DNA of 64,000 bases from Cycas panzhihuaensis (taxonomy: Eukaryota > Cycadophyta): the NCBI GenBank assembly GCA_023213395.1, contig CM041465.1, positions 5,828,001-5,892,000 on the forward strand, in the 5' to 3' direction. The notes beneath the pieces were generated by a model. That model was not told where the DNA came from, searched no databases, and saw nothing but the letters and a program-made list of their open reading frames with translations. Positions within the stretch are counted from its first letter, which is position 1. Each line of letters begins with the position of its first letter. A program made the position numbers and the translations under genes. This document shows positions 58,757-64,000 of this stretch, piece by piece.

Positions 58757-61700
58757 TGTTTCTTGACTACCAGGAATAGGTTCTTAGCAAGTTGACTTAA
58801 GTAAGTATAGGTATATTTCTATCCTTTACCTTTGTCACTCATTCAAAATAATAGATCAAAGCATCCTTTTACTGCATGATTGATTGATATATTTAAGTGA
58901 TCATCTTGCATCCACTGCTTGATCATATTGCTTGACACTCTTTTAGCCTATGATGATCTGCAGGACATGCATCCCCATGGCACTCCACAACCCTCCTATG
59001 CACCTCCATGTTGTCTTAAGCGTCACCTAGACCGTATGATCCATTCACACCCTTATCACCTCACCACAGCCCCTAGCACCCCGCTAGGTATGATTAGTGC
59101 ATTCTTATTTGTTTGCTAGATTCCTGGGAATCCTACCTCTCTGGTATCCCATCTAGTCTAGGTCATCCCTTCCATATGACTATCCCCAGCCACCTGCATG
59201 AGGGCCCCCTAAGCACAGGGTACCCTCCTTTAGGGCTCCCAGGTACCTTTTCTTCTCTTATTTTTTGCTTATGTCACTGCATTGTGGCAAATGTTGCAAT
59301 ACCACAGTAAACTTTGTGGTACTATGAAGTTTATCGTGGGGCGAGTGTCACAAATCATTTTGTTTAATCTGTCATGGTAAATTTTACTTTTTTCTTGAAA
59401 CTACCACATGTCTTAGTCATCCACCGAGTCCTAGCCTAACCCTAATAATCCAATTAAGGGGTTAGGTATAAAACCCAAAAAGACCTCATTTTCCTAGGGG
59501 CTTCTTAAATCTATTCTCCTCTTTTCTCCTACTTTCATAGGTAATGTTCTATAGGAGTGCCCTACAAAATCTGAGATACTTATGTCCCAGTCTGAGATCT
59601 GCCCTCTCCAACTTAGATCCACAGTAGCAAGCTCATGAACAAGCTTCTCTAAGCAAGGATATGCTCTAAGTCTTACCTCCACGCATGACCATCAAGTTTC
59701 ACCAAGATTTTCTTCAGGTTTTATAGATTTTACAGGCATCCATCTCCAAGCCTCATAGAACTATACTTTTCTGCTATTTTCTCAGGCAAACCTGCCACTA
59801 ATCTGGCCATAGTGGGTACCACTTCATGCGTATTTCATTTTGTTCCTTTTAGATTTCCTAAAAAGATTAGATCACTTTGTATACTTTCCTTTTCATAAAT
59901 TTCCACCACATACGGGAGGCAACCCCTCTATTCTTCTTTATCTGTCCATTTTATCTTCTTGGTTTCTCTAAGAAGGTTATAAGGAGATGTCTTAAAAGGA
60001 TGAGAGAAAGGAGCTAAGGTAGGTTATACACCCAACTAGGCCTACTTCTCAAGAAAAACCCCTTCTCCCCTTTTCCTCCTCCTCTCTTGTGCCTTTCTTG
60101 AGTTACCAAGAAGCTCTCGGAAGAAGGCCATCACTAGTATCAGTGTCTACAGCCCCTTACTACGATGGTTCCAAGCTTGAGCACCTCACATGGGTAGAGA
60201 TTCCAGACCTTAGTTGTGTCACATATCTCCTTTGGGTGTTGGCTTGGTTAAAAGTTGCAAAACGTTGCACATTGCAACATTTGTAACGTCGGTAGTACTT
60301 ACAAACCTTAAGCTACCTATTTATCCACTGCTAGCTGCTACTTAGGCTATCCTGATTTGTTGTTCATGCACTTGAGGATAGCATGGAGGTGTGTATATTG
60401 GAGGGTTAGCCATTTTAAGGCTAACCATCCATATCCTTTGTCTTGTCTTGCTTGTATTAAAGAGATCAAAAGTTTTTTTTTTTTTAGTTAGAGATTTACT
60501 TTGATTAAAATACTTTGCTTGCAACATTTTGGGAACTTTACATATATATATATATATATATTTGGTATTCTAGTAGCCCTTGGAAAACAATGGAGTACTT
60601 TTGTGATTGCAGGTTCTGCCACATCATTCACAGAAGAGAAGCACTTCAATCTGGTACATCTCTTACTTTCTTTTCCTTGATCATTTTCATTCCTAGTATA
60701 GTCTTTCCTTTTATTTCCTTGACTTTTTTTTCCTTTTAGTTTAGGGAAGGTAAATGAGCCCCAACGCCATCACTCTACACTGCCTATGTGTTGGGAAAAG
60801 AAAAGGGAGAAGCAAGTGTGGTGCAAGATGACATCTTTGTTTTAGCTGCAGAACCTTCTAGGTATGCCACCCTCCTCTCTTCATAGCTCTTTTCTCTTTT
60901 CTTGTCTTTTAAGTTTACTTGTTTGTATAATTAAAATCTAAAAGGAAAATAGAAAAGGAACTTGTTTACATCTACCATTTGCATATGCATTCTACACTTA
61001 CATTCTTAAGAAAGAGCATGAGATAGGAACTATACCCTCCTCCTTTCCACCTGATTGCATACAGCCCCTTTTAGGCTTTGCATCTTTAGTGTGCATGTTT
61101 TTGCTTGATTGGTCTATCTCCTTCATTCTCTTTTTCTCCCATATTAAAGTGAAAAGACAATGAGGACTTACATTTTAGAGTAAACAAGGGTACACTTGTT
61201 ATTTTTGTATGATCCCTTTGCCTTTTGTTTACACATACATACAACTAATTAGATCTCACTTCACCATCACACATCGAAGGTTGAACCTTTCACATGTAGG
61301 ATGGTGAAAGCTTCTTTTATCATCGTTCTTTATTTCCCTAAACTCATTTTAAGTGGGTTAGCCTAGGGAGGATCCACCCTCTAGTACATCCTCCTCTAGC
61401 TCTGTCACACTCACATTAACTAAATAATCTTGACATCTCCTGCTTTGGGTTGGTCCTATTCACAAGGTGGTTGTCCAATGCTATTCTTGCAAGCGTTCAC
61501 CTCCCATGTCACTTCCCTATATATATTCCATTCATACATCCTCATCTTCCATGAGGATCCATTCCCTCGTTGGGTCTTGCCCTTCCCTTCCGGCCATCCA
61601 AGGGCAGGAAGATCCACGTCTTGAGGTTACTCAAGAAACCAAGGATATCCCTTGCTTATGCTACCCCCAAAACTAAAACTGAGTTACCTAGAGGGAAGTT

Positions 61701-61857
61701 GTGCACCATTCGTGGGTCCTGAACTTATGTTCTGATGCATGTACACCCCGTGCAGGTGATTTCCCTCACTTGTTGGATTGACTCTATATTTTAGAGCCTT
61801 CCATTGATCAACCTAATCCTAACCAGGTGTAGTTACCATCCCATAGATGTGATTCTA
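58757..61857 (+). repeat. Gypsy-2 3' LTR
   Basis: 3,101 bp, partner of 25,612-28,708, starting TGTTTCTTGAC and ending GATTCTA (CCA has become CTA), followed by GGTAC. It holds copies of the GTAC palindrome (59,306-59,335) and the TTGCA hairpin (60,254-60,287). Confidence 0.9.
59306..59335. promoter_or_regulatory. GTAC-centred palindrome in Gypsy-2 3' LTR
   Basis: Copy of 26,162-26,191 with several transitions; arms GTAAACTT/AAGTTTAT around TGGTACTA. Confidence 0.65.
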
Positions 61858-61862
61858 GGTAC
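61858..61862. other. Right target-site duplication of Gypsy-2
   Basis: GGTAC, partner of GGTAT at 25,607-25,611. Confidence 0.8.
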
Positions 61863-63511
61863 TAATAACATTTTTCTTTGGAGGCAAATCAATTAGCTTC
61901 CATGTGCAATTCTTAACAATGGAGTTATATTCATCTTCCATTACGTTTTGTCAATATTCATGTTGATTGGCCTTATCAAAGGTTTGAGGCTTATGAGTCT
62001 TTAATACTTTGCTCATTAGGACAAAATTAATCCTATGTGAGTATGTGGATCTACGATTATTATCCAAGATGTTGCCTAAGTCATGATTTCAATGAACCCA
62101 TTTTGGTAAGTGTTATGGTGGAGGTTGAGATGAAGTTCCCTCCCCATTAGGTTCATTGATGCTTCTCCTAGAATCAAACACAGGAGGAATATATTTGGTT
62201 TTATAAGATGTATCAAACTTTAATATAACCTCCTTTTTCTTTTCTTGAGTGTCTTGACAGTAGGTATCCTTTTGGAAGTTAACATCCCTACTTAACATGA
62301 CCTTTCTTGATTTAGGATCATATACATTGTATGACTTAGATATTTCATTATAACCAAGGAAAATACATTTGAGACTATGATTATCTAACTTGGATCTTTG
62401 TTGATCACGAATGTGAGCATAGCCAAGGTATTCGAATACTTTAAGATGATGCACACTTGGTTTATAATTAGTCCAAGATTCTTCTATAGTTTTCCATCTA
62501 ATAGATTTGATGGAGCACTAAGTAAGTAAATAAATAGTTGTGTGTGCTACTTCTGCCCAAAACTCATGTCCCAAATTCTTGTCCTTAAGCATACACCTAG
62601 CCATTTTGATTATAGTATAATGTTTCCTCTCTACCACACCATTTTGTTGTGGGGTATAAGAATTAGTAAACTATCTTCTAATTCCATGGTGAACACAATA
62701 ATCATTGAATGTATTGGGGATAAATTCTCCCCTATTATCTGATCTTAGAGATAGAAGTTTGTATCCACTTTATCGCTCCACAAAAGTTTTGAAGTTAACA
62801 AAGTGTTGGAAGGCATCTAACTTGTACTTGAGGAAGAATACCCATGTTTTCCTTGCGAAATCATCGATGAAAGTGATGGAGTATTTAGCATATGCTAGTG
62901 AAGGAATGTTCATAGGACTGCAAATATCTATGTATACCAATTAGAGTGAACCCAATGTTCGATGACTAAAATATGGAAACCTTTCCCTATGATGTTTGCC
63001 AAAAAGACATCCTTCACATAGGTTTTTGTTCACCTCAATATGTGGTAATCCATTGACCATATCCATCCACTTCATAAGGGCTAAACTACTATAATTGAGA
63101 TGGACAAATCTTCTATGCCACAACTCGCTATCCAATTTATCTGAAGTTTATAGGGCATATGTATTTAAAGGAGTAAGAATAAGTTTAAACAAGTGATCCT
63201 TGGTCATTTTCCCTTTGGCAAATATAGTTTTATTTCTCCTTTTATCTTTTATTACACACTCACCATTTTCAAAGATGACTTTGTAGTCCTGTCCTATCAT
63301 TTGATCTACTAATAATAGGTTTTTCTTTAGAGCTGGGATATATAAGACATCATCTAGATGTCTATATTTTATTATATCTATCATTAGGGCTATATTACCT
63401 CTGCCAACTGATTCGTAGGAGGTATCATCTCCAAACATAATGGACCCTTTCCTACTTTTGTCTAAGGTTTGAAACAAGTGTCCTTTATGTGTCATATGGG
63501 TTAAACATCCT
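61863..63511 (-). pseudogene. Copia-E protease, integrase and RT N-terminus
   Basis: The 5' half of the Copia-E pol, on the reverse strand. Protease: GCLTHMTHKGHLF, GRGNIALM and DDVLYIPALKKNLLLVDQM (63,511-63,150). Pre-integrase: ELWHRRFVHLNYSSLALM and CEGCLFGKHHRERF (63,135-62,941). The integrase core is broken (62.45-62.94 kb), with C-terminal HLKVFEYLGYAHI, KCIFLGYNEISKSY and RKVMLSRDVNF (62,454-62,113). The RT start near 61,870-61,950 reads EDEYNSIVKN, WKLIDLPP, KNVI and continues at 25,611 (KCIYKTKF) once Gypsy-2 is skipped. The catalytic protease Asp is lost because another LTR begins at 63,512. Confidence 0.9.
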
Positions 63512-63948
63512 TGTGAGAATAGGTACAGGAACAATATCAAAGGATCAACTAAACAAATATACATAGGTAAAATCTGATATTGCACACGTACACATGATGT
63601 GATAAGTGGAAAACCCCTTCTGGGGAAGAAAAACCACCTCCTAATCCAAGATTTTATTAAGTTTAGAAGCTATACATAAAACCATAATAAACATACCCTC
63701 TACACAATAAACCATCCTTTCAAACAGGCATTGGACAACTCCCTAGATTCTCGGAACCACCTCCTTGAATTTATGTGAGGATATTAATAACAAGAAAGGT
63801 TCGTTGAAATGGGTAGTTGCGCATTTCGATGACCTTTCACATAATAATTAAATAATGACTTAAACTTTTAAATTGAAACCTTTGAATCACTTAAATATTT
63901 ATTTACACATGTGACTTAAACATAAAAGTAACATTAATAATCCTAATA
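63512..63948 (-). repeat. LTR of a further element inserted in Copia-E (probable)
   Basis: On the reverse strand a polypurine tract (ATTAAAGGGGGA, 63,949-63,960) is followed by TATTAGGATTATTAATG and, 437 bp later, by TTCTCACA at 63,512. There the Copia-E protease resumes at its DSG site (AGGAT expected as target). The other end lies outside the window. Confidence 0.45.
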
Positions 63949-64000
63949 TCCCCCTTTAATGTTAGCTTTTATAATATAGAAAAAGAAGGTCTTCATCACG
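63949..64000 (-). other. Polypurine tract and internal edge of the right-end element
   Basis: ATTAAAGGGGGA on the reverse strand, then about 40 bp of unassigned internal sequence to the window end. Confidence 0.4.

Larger units (their letters stand above)
25612..61857 (+). mobile_element. Gypsy-2, outer Ty3/Gypsy element carrying nested insertions
   Basis: A plus-strand LTR retrotransposon interrupted by Gypsy-3 (to 42,406) and Copia-F (43,877-51,780). Its LTRs (25,612-28,708 and 58,757-61,857; 3,097 and 3,101 bp) are flanked by GGTAT/GGTAC. Its own parts are: PBS 28,709; gag 28.73-29.5 kb; protease-to-RT 42,407-43,876; RT-to-integrase 51,786-53,895; antisense gene 54.65-56.6 kb; second RNase H 57.7-58.25 kb; PPT 58,744. 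About 2.7 kb of gag and protease is missing, apparently through a deletion at about 29.5 kb. The order RT-RH-INT is Gypsy. The extra RNase H recalls the plant Tat/Ogre lineage. Confidence 0.85.

Noticed and set aside
1-64000. Search for host genes, tRNA, rRNA, CRISPR arrays and bacterial-type operons.
   Set aside because: None were seen. No extended non-retroelement coding frame stands out, and the short direct repeats found are LTRs, microsatellites or local duplications.

Overview
This window looks like plant nuclear intergenic DNA from a large, repeat-rich genome. It has no recognisable host gene, tRNA, rRNA or CRISPR array. Almost every interpretable stretch is a decayed LTR retrotransposon: several Ty1/Copia elements and two or three Ty3/Gypsy elements of a plant-specific type. 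Nearly all retroelement frames carry stops, most explainable by C-to-T or G-to-A changes, as expected for old, heavily methylated plant repeats. A gymnosperm or another giant-genome plant would fit, but the sequence alone does not settle the species.

Layout. 1-2073: minus-strand Gypsy gag remnant (Gypsy-1) ending at a primer-binding site, then about 2.4 kb that probably includes its LTR. 4.49-8.28 kb: minus-strand Copia-A (5' LTR, gag to early RT, truncated). 8.28-11.2 kb: unassigned AT-rich DNA with two local repeat arrays. 11,212-16,453: structurally complete plus-strand Copia-B with 213-bp TA...TA LTRs. 16.9-17.8 kb: the 3' end of Copia-C, then an (AT)n tract. 18.7-22.7 kb: minus-strand Copia-D. 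23.85-25.61 kb and 61.86-63.51 kb: two halves of one minus-strand Copia-E, split in its RT gene by a 36-kb insertion. The right edge holds an LTR of a further element.

The 36-kb block (25,612-61,857) is a nest. The outer element, Gypsy-2 (plus strand), has 3.1-kb LTRs at 25,612-28,708 and 58,757-61,857, flanked by a GGTAT/GGTAC target-site duplication. Inside it, a relative of the same family (Gypsy-3, minus strand, 5' LTR 39,647-42,406) is inserted in the protease region and has lost its 3' end by a deletion near 29.5 kb. A 7.9-kb Copia-F (43,877-51,780, duplication ATTAG) is inserted in the Gypsy-2 RT gene just after its FMDD motif. Read without insertions, Gypsy-2 runs LTR, PBS, gag, PR, RT, degenerate RNase H, INT, an antisense gene, a second RNase H, PPT, LTR.

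The most interesting system is that antisense gene. Both Gypsy copies carry, between integrase and the 3' end and on the strand opposite to pol, a two-exon gene with its own TATA box. It encodes a plant-mobile-domain-like region followed by a coiled-coil tail. The two copies share the reading frame, an intron of about 115 bp at the same place, and the stop position. Its leader and the LTRs of the same family also share GTAC-centred palindromes whose arms differ between copies yet partly keep pairing.
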